From NCBI RefSeq assembly GCF_019392195.1, contig NZ_JAHXKI010000002.1, forward strand, positions 1,860,001 to 1,924,000: a stretch of 64,000 nucleotides of DNA, in the 5' to 3' direction. Position numbers and translations under genes: made by a program. This stretch comes from Marinobacter sp. F4206 (GTDB lineage Bacteria; Pseudomonadota; Gammaproteobacteria; Pseudomonadales; Oleiphilaceae). Positions 27,097 to 36,613 of the stretch are shown one piece after another. Each line of letters starts with the position of its first letter. Within the stretch, counting starts at the first letter, position 1. The notes beneath the pieces were generated by a model that searched no databases, had not been told where the DNA came from, and worked only from the letters and a program-made list of their open reading frames with translations.

Positions 27097-28383
27097 ATGT
27101 TGGCACAATACGATTTATCCCTGGTCATTGCGTCCTACGTGGTGGCCGTGCTCGCGGCCTACACCGCGCTGTATTTCGGAACCCGACTCAACACCGCCCA
27201 AGGCGGTGAGCGCCGGCGTTGGCTGATAACCGGCGCGCTGGTCATGGGCTCCGGGGTGTGGACCATGCACTTTGTGGGCATGCGCGCCATGCCGATGGAA
27301 GCGCCCATGTCCTTCGACACCGTCATGACCCTCGTGTCGTGGCTTGCGGCCGTTGTGGCGTCTGGCGTGGCCCTGAGCATCATCGGTCGGACCCGGATCA
27401 GTGCCGCCCTGTTTGCCACTGCCACACTGGCCATGTCCGGGGGGGTCGTGGTCATGCATTACCTGGGCATGTACGCCATGCGCATGTCTGCGGACCCGAT
27501 TGTTAATACCGGCTTCCTGGTGCTGTCGGTGGCGATTGCCGTGGTCGCGTCCGGGGCGGCGCTGGCGATGTGTCGCAAACTGCAAGGACTGGAGGGCGGT
27601 CGTGCCCTGATGATCCAGTTCGTGGCCGCTCTCGTGATGGCCGCTGCAATTTGCGGTATGCACTACACCGGCATGATCGCCCTGCAATTCCCGCCGGGTG
27701 CCGTACCTGCGGCGGATAACGGTCTGCGCGGCGAATGGATCGGTATTCCTCTGGCTGTGGCCTGTGTTGTGCTTCTGGCGGTCGCCCTGGTGGTCACGAT
27801 TATGGACGTGCGCGACCGGCGTGAGTTTGAACTCAAGAAGGCGGAGGAAAGCCGCTGGGTCGAGCAAATGGCGTTTGTGGATTCTGTAACAGGGTTACCC
27901 AATCGCTCTGGGCTGGAGCAGGAGCTGCTGGAGCACCTTGCCCGGCCCGATGCCCGTGAGCACCCGTTTGCGTTGATCTATCTTGATGTTGCCAATTTCC
28001 GAGAGCTTTCGGACCGGCTTGGGCATCGCGAACTCGAAGACGCAGTCCGGGAGATCAGTAACACCCTGCGGGCGGATCTGTCTGACACCGTGTACCTGGC
28101 CCGATATTCCGCCGGTGCCTTTGTGGCCCTGGTGCCGGATTATGAGAGTGCCGACCACGCGTTCATGTACAAGCGCCTGCGACAGATCGATGGGTCAATT
28201 ACCACCGCCGGTATGGCCATTACCTGGCGTGCTGGTCAGTCCGTGTACCCGACCACGGGCACGTCGAGCCGAAAACTGGTGCGGGCGGCCATGCAACCCC
28301 GGGCCCTGAACGACATCGGGCAATTTGCCGACATGAAGGCCGATCCGGAACTGGCCCTGCCCGGTCAGCTCAACGGCAGCTGA
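27097..28383 (+). CDS. MHYT sensor domain with degenerate GGDEF domain
   Basis: The 428-residue membrane protein has seven hydrophobic segments with three MHYT-type motifs: MHFVGMRAM, MHYLGMYAM and MHYTGMIAL. These are proposed to bind a metal and sense oxygen, CO or NO. From about 270 onward a GGDEF-like fold follows (FVDSVTGLPNRSGLEQ, YLDVANFRELSDRLGH). At the active loop it reads ARYSAGAF instead of GG[DE]EF, so cyclase activity is unlikely. It may be a signal receiver. ATG 27097 has AGAGAGAAAGAG upstream. It stands alone between pdxH (divergent) and the DUF748 gene. Confidence 0.88.
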   Translation: MLAQYDLSLVIASYVVAVLAAYTALYFGTRLNTAQGGERRRWLITGALVMGSGVWTMHFVGMRAMPMEAPMSFDTVMTLVSWLAAVVASGVALSIIGRTRISAALFATATLAMSGGVVVMHYLGMYAMRMSADPIVNTGFLVLSVAIAVVASGAALAMCRKLQGLEGGRALMIQFVAALVMAAAICGMHYTGMIALQFPPGAVPAADNGLRGEWIGIPLAVACVVLLAVALVVTIMDVRDRREFELKKAEESRWVEQMAFVDSVTGLPNRSGLEQELLEHLARPDAREHPFALIYLDVANFRELSDRLGHRELEDAVREISNTLRADLSDTVYLARYSAGAFVALVPDYESADHAFMYKRLRQIDGSITTAGMAITWRAGQSVYPTTGTSSRKLVRAAMQPRALNDIGQFADMKADPELALPGQLNGS

Positions 28384-28420
28384 CAAAACGGGTCAAGGCC
28401 GACTATCCTTGTGAACAGGC

Positions 28421-28438
28421 GGGGGCGAAGAAGCCCCC
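28421..28438 (+). terminator. Hairpin after the MHYT gene
   Basis: GGGGGC (28421-28426) pairs with GCCCCC (28433-28438) around GAAGAA. A loose T-rich stretch (GCCTTTT) follows some bases later and overlaps the leader of the DUF748 gene. It is probably the terminator of the MHYT gene. Confidence 0.5.
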
Positions 28439-28467
28439 GGGATTGTGCCTTTTACAAGGAGAGATCT

Positions 28468-31293
28468 GTGGCCGAGAGCCGTCAACCGAACCGCCTCGCG
28501 AAGAACCTGCTATTAGCCTCGCTCGCACTTGTCGTTCTCTATGGGATGGCAGGCTTCCTGCTCTTGCCCTGGTGGCTGGAACGGACTTTGCCCGAGCAGC
28601 TTAATGAGCGCATGGGGTGGCAGGTCGAGGTTTCCGGGATTTCGGTCAATCCGTTCGCACTCAGTGTCGAGACAGTTGGCCTGTCGGCACAGGACAGTGA
28701 CGACGAACCCGTGGTCTCGTTCGACCGTCTGGCTGTGAACCTGAACTTTTTCCAGTTGGTTCGGGGGATTGTCGGATTTGAGGTCATAGAGCTGCAGGAA
28801 CCCTTTATCCGGCTGGACTTGCTGGACGATTACAGCGTCAATTTCATCCGGGACTGGCAGAACCACAATCCCGCGTCTGAGGAGCCGGGTGCGGGCGGCG
28901 AGACGTCCGGCGACGACTCTGGCCCACCCCGTTTCTACTTCACCCGGATTGCCATTGATGGCGGTGAGCTGCTGCTCCGGGATTTCAGCAAGGCCGAAGC
29001 GGCCCAGTTCCAGATCACCCCACTGGACCTGAACCTGAACGACCTGGCGACCTGGCCCCGGGATGGTGAGGACAGCAACTACAGACTGCAGGCAGCCATC
29101 GGCGACGAGACCGTCGAATGGCAGGGCGAGCTCAGTGTCGCGCCGCTTTACTCCAGGGGTTCCCTCCGTGTCAGCGGCATCGGTTTCCAGACCCTCGAAC
29201 ATTTTCTTGCACCCTACCTGCCGTACGATTTGCGGGGTGGCAGGATCAGCCTGCAATCGGAGTATGAACTCCAGGCCGGCGACATGCTGTTCCTTGCAAC
29301 CCGCAACGGTACCCTGTCGCTGGAGGAACTGGCCGTTGCTGTCGATGCTGACAGTGAAGAGGCCCGCCTGACTTCGGGTACCATCAGCGTTGACCAGATC
29401 GGCTTCGATCTCAGTGCCAGGGAGGCCAGCGTGGGCGAGGTGTCTGTTGATGCCTTCGAACTCGCGCTGGCCCGCAATGAGGCGGGCGATATTGACTGGC
29501 TGGCACCTTTGGCCGGCGATGACGGTGAGCCGTCGGCTGACGAGGCATCCGGGCAGCAGACCTCGGCAGGAACACCGCCATTCCGGTGGTCTGTGGCTGG
29601 CATTAACCTGTCCGAGGCCAGGATACGGTGGCAGGACCGGCAAACCGCCACCCCGGTGGATCTGACCCTGGAACAGCTCTCCCTGACCACCGGCGCCCAG
29701 AGTCACCGACTTGACGAGCCGGTGAACTATGAGCTCCAGGCCGCCCTTGCCAGTGGCGGGACATTGTCGTTCAACGGCCAGCTGACACCGCATCCCTTCA
29801 CCCTTGAAGCCGGCATTTCAGGCACCGGAGTGGCGCTGGCCGCGTTCGAGCCTTACGTGCAGGAAGGGGCCAACCTGACCATCGCCGACGGTGTCCTGGG
29901 TGTTGATGGCAACCTCGACCTTGATGGCCAGCAGGAGCCTCTGACTGGCACTTTCAGCGGCACCGCCGAAGTCGCCGGACTGGCGCTGCGCCTGGCGGAC
30001 GGAAACGGCCGACTGTTGTCCTGGCAGTCACTTCGCCTGTCACCGATCGAATACAACGTGAATCCAGCCCGGCTTGAAATCGGCACCGTGACCCTGACCC
30101 AGCCCGCCGTGAATGTGATCCGAGGGACTGACAGCGTCCTCAACGTATCACGTGTTGCGGGTTCCAGCGGGCCAGGCCAGGCCGACCCGTCTGCAGACAA
30201 TGGTGCCTCAGAGCAGGAGTCGGGATTCATTTTCCGGATTGGCCAACTGATGCTCGAACAGGGCTCGATCGCCTACACCGATCGGAGCATCAGCCCGGTG
30301 TTTACCACGTCGTTTGACGAACTGAACGGATCGGTGGCCGGCCTCAGTAACATTCCCCCCCAGCAGGGCAAGGTGGCCATCAGTGGACGCGTCGGCGAAG
30401 TGGCAACGGTTGAGTTCAGCGGTACTCTGGGTGCTATCGGCACCGCGGATGTCAGTGACCTCGAACTCATCATGAGCGATGTGTCGTTGCCGGCACTCTC
30501 GCCCTATTTTGGCCGCTACATCGGTTACCAGGTCGACAGCGGAAAACTGGATCTGGATCTCACGTATGAGATTTCCGGGACCCGCATCGACGCGAATAAC
30601 CTGGCGGTCCTGGATCGCCTTGAACTGGGTCAGCCAGTTGCCAGTGAGGAGGCGGTGGATGCGCCGGTAGCGCTGGGGCTGGCTTTGCTCCGGGATCAGG
30701 ACGGCGTGATTGAAGTGGATGTGCCCATCAGCGGCGACCTCTCGGATCCGGAGTTTCGCTTGAGTCAGGTGATCATGCGGGCATTCGTCAACCTGTTGGC
30801 CAAAGCGGCAACGTCGCCGTTCAGCATGCTGGGTTCCATGGCCGAGATGGCGGGACTCAGCAGTGAAGAGTTGGGACAGGTCAGTTTCGAGCCCGGCAGC
30901 GTCACACTGGCCGAGGGCGAGCCGGCCAAGCTTGCGGCCCTGGCTGATGGCCTGCTGGAGCGTCCGGAGCTGCTGCTGAACGTTCGCGGTGGCATCGCGC
31001 CCGAGGCCGATGGCCTCGCACTGTTGCGGGAGGAGCTGACATCGGGTGGCCAGAAATCGTTGTCCGACGATGAATGGGAGGCGGCGGAGGAAGCCTACCT
31101 GGCCGGTGAGCGCAAACTACGGCCGGAGGCGCTGAACAACCTTGCGTCGGCCCGGGGCGTTGCCGTCCGGAAGGTCCTTCTGGATACCCACAACGTGCCG
31201 GCAGACCAGTTGTTCATGCTGGACCCATCCCGGGACGCGAACGTGAATGAGAGCGGAGCGGTGACCGTCCAGTTTACCCTGGACGTTCGCTAG
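28468..31293 (+). CDS. DUF748 / AsmA-like large envelope protein
   Basis: A 941-residue protein with one N-terminal membrane helix (LLLASLALVVLYGMAGFLLLPWW) followed by a long beta-rich periplasmic domain. The repeated FDRLAVNLNFFQL, DLNLNDLATW and INLSEARIRW type segments match DUF748/AsmA proteins, as does the DLSDPEFRLSQVIMRAFVNLLAKAATSPFSML block (about 765-795). Family members act in outer-membrane assembly or lipid transfer as bridge-like proteins; the exact role is not known. The start was set to GTG 28468 because AAGGAG lies 7 bp before it; an ATG-less upstream extension is unlikely. Its 3' end overlaps the convergent binding-protein gene by 4 bp. Confidence 0.85.
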   Translation: MAESRQPNRLAKNLLLASLALVVLYGMAGFLLLPWWLERTLPEQLNERMGWQVEVSGISVNPFALSVETVGLSAQDSDDEPVVSFDRLAVNLNFFQLVRGIVGFEVIELQEPFIRLDLLDDYSVNFIRDWQNHNPASEEPGAGGETSGDDSGPPRFYFTRIAIDGGELLLRDFSKAEAAQFQITPLDLNLNDLATWPRDGEDSNYRLQAAIGDETVEWQGELSVAPLYSRGSLRVSGIGFQTLEHFLAPYLPYDLRGGRISLQSEYELQAGDMLFLATRNGTLSLEELAVAVDADSEEARLTSGTISVDQIGFDLSAREASVGEVSVDAFELALARNEAGDIDWLAPLAGDDGEPSADEASGQQTSAGTPPFRWSVAGINLSEARIRWQDRQTATPVDLTLEQLSLTTGAQSHRLDEPVNYELQAALASGGTLSFNGQLTPHPFTLEAGISGTGVALAAFEPYVQEGANLTIADGVLGVDGNLDLDGQQEPLTGTFSGTAEVAGLALRLADGNGRLLSWQSLRLSPIEYNVNPARLEIGTVTLTQPAVNVIRGTDSVLNVSRVAGSSGPGQADPSADNGASEQESGFIFRIGQLMLEQGSIAYTDRSISPVFTTSFDELNGSVAGLSNIPPQQGKVAISGRVGEVATVEFSGTLGAIGTADVSDLELIMSDVSLPALSPYFGRYIGYQVDSGKLDLDLTYEISGTRIDANNLAVLDRLELGQPVASEEAVDAPVALGLALLRDQDGVIEVDVPISGDLSDPEFRLSQVIMRAFVNLLAKAATSPFSMLGSMAEMAGLSSEELGQVSFEPGSVTLAEGEPAKLAALADGLLERPELLLNVRGGIAPEADGLALLREELTSGGQKSLSDDEWEAAEEAYLAGERKLRPEALNNLASARGVAVRKVLLDTHNVPADQLFMLDPSRDANVNESGAVTVQFTLDVR

Positions 31294-32114
31294 GGAAGAT
31301 CGAAGCCGGTGAGGAAGCCCTGGGGCATTTGCAGGCCCCATTTTTCGACCATCAACCGGTAGGAGCCGTTGGCCACCAGCGGCGCCATGAGGTTAAGCAC
31401 GTCGGTGGCGGTCACCGGCCCGTCTTTCCGGGCGACAATCCGTAACTGGTAACTCTGGTCAAGCTTGTCGGAGATCAGCAATTTGCGCCAGTCCTCGGGA
31501 TTTTCCGAAAGGTGCATCTGCAGATAGGAGCGGCTGATGATGGCCACCTCCGCAATCGACGGTCGATCGGCTTTGATCAGTTGAAGATTTCGGCTGTGAC
31601 TGTCGGAAAACTCAATGTTGAACTTTGCCTGAAGGGCTTGAGTATCGGTTTCCAGCTCGGCAAACCCATAGTGGTAACCGGACATCGCCACAATGTGATG
31701 GCGGCTGATGTCTTCGAAAAAGGACAGATCCCGGCCGGGCTTTTTCAGGGCCACATAGAGTTCTTCATCGGTCAGGATGGGCCGGCTCATGGTGACCTCC
31801 CGGTCGGACCAGCCCCAGTCGGCGCTTTCAAAGAAGATGACGTCGTAGAGACCTGCTTCGAAGTCCAGGTAGCGACGTTTGGGCGAGGTATAGAAGACCC
31901 GGATGTCCAGGTCGTCGTTGGCGGCTTCGAGTCCGTCAATCAGGTCGCCCAGCAACCCCTGGGGTTCATGGTTGTGATTGATGTCGGCAACCGGTGGGAA
32001 ATAGTAGGCGCCGACGGTGATCTCGGTCTTCGGGAACGCCGCAGGCAGCCAGCACAAGGCGAGAGCGCCGGTGAGCAAAGCCAGTATTCTGGTGGATCGA
32101 TAAATCGCTGGCAC
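31290..32114 (-). CDS. Family 3 substrate-binding-like periplasmic protein
   Basis: A 274-residue exported protein: a signal peptide (LALLTGALALCWLPAAFP) followed by a binding fold with EITVGAYYFPPVAD, GLLGDLIDGLEAAN and DVIFFESADWGWSDRE. It lacks an adjacent ABC permease or ATPase, so it may be a sensory or orphan binding protein. GTG 32114 is preferred because AGGA stands six bases before it and the signal peptide starts there; a longer in-frame version would overlap the divergent yfbR leader. Ligand unknown. Confidence 0.72.
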   Translation of the reverse strand: MPAIYRSTRILALLTGALALCWLPAAFPKTEITVGAYYFPPVADINHNHEPQGLLGDLIDGLEAANDDLDIRVFYTSPKRRYLDFEAGLYDVIFFESADWGWSDREVTMSRPILTDEELYVALKKPGRDLSFFEDISRHHIVAMSGYHYGFAELETDTQALQAKFNIEFSDSHSRNLQLIKADRPSIAEVAIISRSYLQMHLSENPEDWRKLLISDKLDQSYQLRIVARKDGPVTATDVLNLMAPLVANGSYRLMVEKWGLQMPQGFLTGFDLP

Positions 32115-32220
32115 GCTGGATCCTGGATGTGTAAAAACTGAATACCCGTTCAGATTAGCACCGGAATCGGTGCGACTGAACAACTCGATTAAAAACTTCT
32201 GCAAAATGGAAGCCCGAACC

Positions 32221-32814
32221 ATGGCCAATGCCGCTAGTCCCTTCTTTGCCTATGTCTCCCGCCTGCGCTGGATCAAACGCTGGGGGCTGATGCGCAACGC
32301 CATCGAAGAGAATGTGGCGACGCATTCGTGGGAAGTGGCCACCCTGGCCCACGCCCTGGCGTTGATCCGCAACCGGCACTTTGGTGGTCAGGCCAATGTC
32401 GACCGGATCGCGGCGGCGGCCCTGTATCACGATGCCACCGAGGTGATCACCGGGGACATGCCAACGCCGGTGAAGTATCACTCTAAAGTAATGCGGGAAG
32501 TCTTTGGGGATATCGAGCACAAGGCCGAGGCCGAATTGCTGGCTTTGTTGCCGGAGGACCTGCGGGACGATTTTTCACCCTATGTGCGGGAATCGAGACT
32601 GCCGGCGGAGGACAGGGAGCTGATCAAGGCGGCGGACCGTCTGTCCGCCTGGCTCAAATGCCAGGCGGAAATTCGCGCCGGTAACAAGGAGTTTGAACCG
32701 GCGGCGAGACAGATCCGGGCCCGCCTGGACGAGGACGGGCTGCGGGAGGTGGCCTACTTCATGAGCGTCTTTGCGCCCAGTTATGAACAGCCCCTGGATA
32801 ACCTGCTGGAGTGA
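32221..32814 (+). CDS. yfbR: 5'-deoxynucleotidase YfbR-like (HD domain)
   Basis: The 197-residue protein shows the HD-domain pattern of YfbR: VATHSWEVATLAHALAL (about 29-45, first His), ALYHDATEVITGDMPTPVKYHSK (about 65-87, the HD metal pair) and an AADRLSAWLKCQAEI segment (about 138-152) with the later Asp. YfbR cleaves deoxynucleoside 5'-monophosphates, mainly dAMP, dGMP and dUMP-type substrates, to nucleosides. ATG 32221 gives the usual N-terminus; the upstream in-frame stretch is not conserved in type. It is convergent with the SPFH gene. Confidence 0.9.
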   Translation: MANAASPFFAYVSRLRWIKRWGLMRNAIEENVATHSWEVATLAHALALIRNRHFGGQANVDRIAAAALYHDATEVITGDMPTPVKYHSKVMREVFGDIEHKAEAELLALLPEDLRDDFSPYVRESRLPAEDRELIKAADRLSAWLKCQAEIRAGNKEFEPAARQIRARLDEDGLREVAYFMSVFAPSYEQPLDNLLE

Positions 32815-32839
32815 TACTCGGGCAGGCTGTCGGTTGGGC

Positions 32840-33874
32840 TCAGGCGTCGGCGGCGGAGCCGACCAGGCCACCCTTCAGGCCATCACGGCGCAGGGCTTGG
32901 CGGACCGCATCTTCGGGGCTGCCGGCCAGTTCCCGGAACATGCCCATGGAGCCGAGCAGCGCCGACGATTCGTAGGGCACAAAGACCCGTTCACCGTCCT
33001 TCGCCATGGTCGGCAGGACCTTGATGTAGCTCTGGCCCAGCAGGTAACCGATAACGGTCTGTTTGTTGTCTTCGGAGTCGCCCATGGCGCTGAGAACCAG
33101 GCGAATGGACTCCTGCTCACCCTGCGCCCGGAGAATGGCCGATTCCTTGTCGCCCTGGGCGTTGAGGATGGCGGATTCACGCTGGCCCTGGGCCATGGCG
33201 ATGGCGGCGGATTTCTCACCCTCGGCCTCGGTGACCGTGGCCCGGCGCTTACGCTCGGCGGCCATCTGCAGGCGCATGGCCTCCTCGACCTCTTCCGGCA
33301 TGCTGATGTCCTGAACCTCTACCCGCGTCAGCTTCACACCCCACTTTGACGCCGGCTCTTCCATCTCGGCCTGGATGGCGTTGTTAACCTCGCTGCGGGA
33401 TTCAAACAGCTTGTCCAGTTCCATCTTGCCCACCACGGAACGCAGGGTGGTCTTGGCCAGGACTTCCACCGCCTGGCTCATGTTGGCGACCTCGTACACC
33501 GCGCGACGCGGATCGATGATCTGGTAATACAGAGCGCCGTTGATCTTCACGGTCACGTTGTCGGTGGTCACCACCGGCTGGCCGGGGAAATCCATGACGG
33601 TTTCACGGCGATCGATGCGGGTCTCGTCACTGGTGACCGGGTGGTAGTCCTCGCCCATGCGCACGTAGCGAATCATGGTGATCGGTCGGGGCCGCTCGAT
33701 GAACGGAATGATGATGTTGACGCCGCTTTCCAGGACCCGGTTGAAGGACCCCAGCCGCTCGATGACCATGACCTCGGACTGGCGAACGATAACCAGACCC
33801 TTGGCGATGATGAAGATGCCGATAACAACAAAGACGAGACTGAGAACCAGCCCCGGTGTGATGAACGATTCCAT
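32840..33874 (-). CDS. SPFH/band 7 (stomatin-like) membrane protein
   Basis: A 344-residue protein with one N-terminal helix (LVLSLVFVVIGIFIIAKGLVIV), a band 7 domain (QSEVMVIERLGSFNRVL, VTVKINGALYYQIIDPRRAVYEV, DISMPEEVEEAMRLQMAAERKRRA) and a long C-terminal coiled-coil region with ESAILNAQGDKESAILRAQGEQ-type repeats (about 230-252). This matches the QmcA/slipin group, which forms membrane cages or modulates proteolysis. It begins 2 bp after the NfeD gene, the standard NfeD-stomatin operon. Confidence 0.93.
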   Translation of the reverse strand: MESFITPGLVLSLVFVVIGIFIIAKGLVIVRQSEVMVIERLGSFNRVLESGVNIIIPFIERPRPITMIRYVRMGEDYHPVTSDETRIDRRETVMDFPGQPVVTTDNVTVKINGALYYQIIDPRRAVYEVANMSQAVEVLAKTTLRSVVGKMELDKLFESRSEVNNAIQAEMEEPASKWGVKLTRVEVQDISMPEEVEEAMRLQMAAERKRRATVTEAEGEKSAAIAMAQGQRESAILNAQGDKESAILRAQGEQESIRLVLSAMGDSEDNKQTVIGYLLGQSYIKVLPTMAKDGERVFVPYESSALLGSMGMFRELAGSPEDAVRQALRRDGLKGGLVGSAADA

Positions 33875-33876
33875 GT

Positions 33877-34335
33877 TTACTGCTCCGTATGAGTGTTCGT
33901 TTCGACGACGGCAGTGGTGCCGTCAAACTGCTTGAAGCTAACCTCGGTGCCTTCCGGAAGCTCAGTGGTGCCGGTGCTCTCGACCCTCAGCCGATAGAAA
34001 TCTCCGTTCACCTTGATGCCGCAGGCGCCGTCAAAATCGCGCTTGAGGGTACGGTAGCACCGCCCGTGCTCAACGCCGGTGCCCGTGGTGCCGTAGGCGA
34101 CTCCCCGTGGGGAGAAACGGGGCCGGATCCAGCGTATTGCGACCGGAACCAGAACACCGGAAAAAATGCCCATGCCAACCAGTTGCCACTCGAAGGACGC
34201 ACCAAAGAACGCCAGCAGTGAGGTCAGTGCGGCCGCCACACCCAGGGCCAGCAAGAGCAGGACGCCAGAGGTAAGTTCGGCCAGGCTCAGGACCAGGGCG
34301 AGGATCAGCCAGAAATGCGTAAGGCTCCATTCCAT
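33877..34335 (-). CDS. nfeD: NfeD-like membrane protein
   Basis: The 152-residue product has two to three N-terminal helices (HFWLILALVLSLAELTSGVLLLLALGVAAALTSLL region) and a C-terminal soluble OB-type NfeD domain with GACGIKVNGDFYRLRVEST (about 105-123). Short NfeD proteins without a protease domain commonly pair with stomatin-like proteins, as here. ATG 34335 is chosen over a TTG two codons upstream because GGAA lies seven bases before it. Confidence 0.9.
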   Translation of the reverse strand: MEWSLTHFWLILALVLSLAELTSGVLLLLALGVAAALTSLLAFFGASFEWQLVGMGIFSGVLVPVAIRWIRPRFSPRGVAYGTTGTGVEHGRCYRTLKRDFDGACGIKVNGDFYRLRVESTGTTELPEGTEVSFKQFDGTTAVVETNTHTEQ

Positions 34336-34534
34336 ATGCAAGTTCCATTGTTCCAGGGTGGTGGTCTGGCGACGGTTGCCGGCCAGCGGAATCGATTGTA
34401 CCCAAATCCGGCGGCCGCGTCTTAGGGTGGCCGTAATGCCTGGTTGAGATATCGACTGCAGCCATATTCAGGGTCTGAGCAGCTGCTAAAGTGTCTACAT
34501 TGCAAAACATTCAACAACAAGGGGTCGTGTGACC

Positions 34535-35350
34535 ATGAAAGATCTGAACAACAAGGTTGCGGTTGTCACCGGCGCTGGCTCCGGTATTGGTCGGGCGCTG
34601 GCAATGTCACTCGCAAAGCGCGGCTGCCGTCTGGCGGTATCCGATGTCAATGAGGCGGGGCTGGCCGAAACCGTGGCCCTGCTTGAGGGCACGGAGGTGA
34701 AAAGCTACCACCTCGATGTGTCAGACCGGGACGCCATTTACGCCCACGCCGACGCCGTCAGGAAGGATTTCGGACAGGTCAATCTGGTGGTCAACAACGC
34801 TGGCGTGGCCCTGTCCGCTTCGGTTCGCGAGATGACCGACGAAGATTTCAAGTGGGTCATGGACATCGATTTCTGGGGCGTGGCCCATGGCACACGGGCC
34901 TTTCTGCCGCACCTGATCGACTCTGGTGACGGCCATGTGGTGAACATATCCAGCGTCTTTGGCCTGATTGGTGTGCCCAAGCAGAGCGCGTACAACGCCG
35001 CCAAGTTTGCGGTCCGCGGATTTACCGAGGCGTTGCGCCAGGAAATGAAGCTGGAGAATCAGCCGGTTGCCATCAGCTGCGTGCATCCGGGGGGAATCCG
35101 CACCAATATCGCCAATGCCGCCCGCATGGGCAAATCCGAGAACGCCGCCGCCCAGCGCAAGGGCTTTGACAAGCTGGCGATGACGACACCGGAAAAAGCG
35201 GCAGAAACCATCGTCAAAGGTATTCTCAGGGACGAATCCCGGATTCTGGTCGGCCCGGATGCCTGGGGCATCGAGGCCATCAACCGGTTGTTGGGGGCCG
35301 CCTACCAGCCGCTGGTGGAACGTTTCTCCCGCAAGAATCTGTATATCTGA
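34535..35350 (+). CDS. SDR family oxidoreductase
   Basis: A 271-residue classical SDR with all catalytic parts: VTGAGSGIGRALA (about 11-23), VNNAGVAL (about 88-95), ISSVFG with the catalytic Ser (about 137) and SAYNAAKFAV with Tyr and Lys (about 150-159). Such enzymes oxidise or reduce acyl, sterol or alcohol substrates using NAD(P). A GTG lies two codons upstream of the chosen ATG; AAGGGG fits either. It stands alone between NfeD (divergent) and the cyclase gene. Substrate unknown; lipid or hydrocarbon alcohol metabolism is plausible in a wax-making organism. Confidence 0.88.
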   Translation: MKDLNNKVAVVTGAGSGIGRALAMSLAKRGCRLAVSDVNEAGLAETVALLEGTEVKSYHLDVSDRDAIYAHADAVRKDFGQVNLVVNNAGVALSASVREMTDEDFKWVMDIDFWGVAHGTRAFLPHLIDSGDGHVVNISSVFGLIGVPKQSAYNAAKFAVRGFTEALRQEMKLENQPVAISCVHPGGIRTNIANAARMGKSENAAAQRKGFDKLAMTTPEKAAETIVKGILRDESRILVGPDAWGIEAINRLLGAAYQPLVERFSRKNLYI

Positions 35351-35454
35351 GGCCTGACCGGAACGGCGGCAGGCACTATGGAAAGCGCCTGCTGTACATT
35401 TTACAGACAGTCAAAACGTCCTATACTTGGTGTTCATACAGGGAAAGAGTCAGC

Positions 35455-36561
35455 ATGGACACGCCTAACCATACGGATCTGGGGGCGGCTCTGGAGCGGA
35501 GTCGCTCTGGCCTCAGGGATAGTCATCGTCGCTCGATAATGCGACTTCTGTTTGCCGTGACCGGTTCGGCACTGGTCATTTTTGCCTGCCTGCAGATCCT
35601 GAACGGATTCTGGTGGGTGGGTGCCGGAGAGCTGGCCGCCAGCGCGATTCTGTTCTTCGGTGTGTGGCGATTGCGCACCACACGTTACCTTCAAAGCTGG
35701 ATCTACGCCTATCTGATTGCCCTCTTTTCCTTCTTCCTGGCCATTATGGTGCTGCCGGAAGCGTCCGTTTCGGCCTTTGTCTGGGTCCTGATGATCCCGG
35801 TGCTGGCGTACCTGCTGCTTGGCAAGCATGAGGGGATGCGCCTGAGTGTGCCGTTCATGCTTCTGGGTGGTGTGGTCTATTATCTGCACCTTGGCGATGT
35901 TGGCAGTCCCCGGGTGATGATTGACCTGCTGAACATGGTTCTTTGCGGTGTGCTTATGCTGTCGTTCATCCACGTCTACGAAATCCTGCGGGAGGAAGCG
36001 GAGAAGCGCCTGGTAGCCATGGCGGAGACCGATGCCCTGACGGGGCTGGCCAATCGGAGTAAATTCCAGAGTACACTTGACCGCACCATCGCCGAGAGCG
36101 CGCGTAGTGGTAATGAATTTGCCCTGGTGATCATGGATATCGACCACTTCAAGGTGGTTAACGACACTCTGGGCCACGATGCCGGCGACCACGTACTGAA
36201 AAACATCGCGCAGCGCCTGAGAGAGCGCCTTCGGACCACGGATTCCGTCGGGCGGCTGGGGGGCGAGGAGTTTGGCCTGATTCTCAGGGACGTGAAACCG
36301 GCGGTGGCGTTCGAATTGATGGACGAGTTACGGCAACGAATCGCCGACCGTGACCTGACCTACGGCCAGGCCCACATCCGGGTGACCGCTTCTTTCGGTA
36401 TTGCCCAGTGGCCAGACGATGGCCGGGATGCCCAGACCCTGTTCTGCATGGCCGATCGCGGACTGTATTCCGGTAAACGCGCTGGCCGCAACCGTGTTGC
36501 GCGCCCCGAGGGGGCGGCACCGGCGCGACCACGGGAAATATTGTCTGGTCGGGCCAGTTAA
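35455..36561 (+). CDS. Membrane-bound diguanylate cyclase (GGDEF)
   Basis: The 368-residue protein has about six N-terminal helices (a 7TM-like sensor) and a GGDEF domain from about 185. The domain has TDALTGLANRSKFQ, MDIDHFKVVNDTLGHDAGDHVL and an intact GRLGGEEFGLIL active loop. The loop should make it an active c-di-GMP synthase. No RxxD inhibitory site is clear from the sequence upstream of the loop. AGGGAAAGAG precedes the ATG. Likely controls motility or biofilm in response to a membrane signal. Confidence 0.93.
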   Translation: MDTPNHTDLGAALERSRSGLRDSHRRSIMRLLFAVTGSALVIFACLQILNGFWWVGAGELAASAILFFGVWRLRTTRYLQSWIYAYLIALFSFFLAIMVLPEASVSAFVWVLMIPVLAYLLLGKHEGMRLSVPFMLLGGVVYYLHLGDVGSPRVMIDLLNMVLCGVLMLSFIHVYEILREEAEKRLVAMAETDALTGLANRSKFQSTLDRTIAESARSGNEFALVIMDIDHFKVVNDTLGHDAGDHVLKNIAQRLRERLRTTDSVGRLGGEEFGLILRDVKPAVAFELMDELRQRIADRDLTYGQAHIRVTASFGIAQWPDDGRDAQTLFCMADRGLYSGKRAGRNRVARPEGAAPARPREILSGRAS

Positions 36562-36613
36562 ATCCGGTACCCTTGGGGCATGAGCTATTCCCCAGAAGGA
36601 ACCCCAGCCAGTC

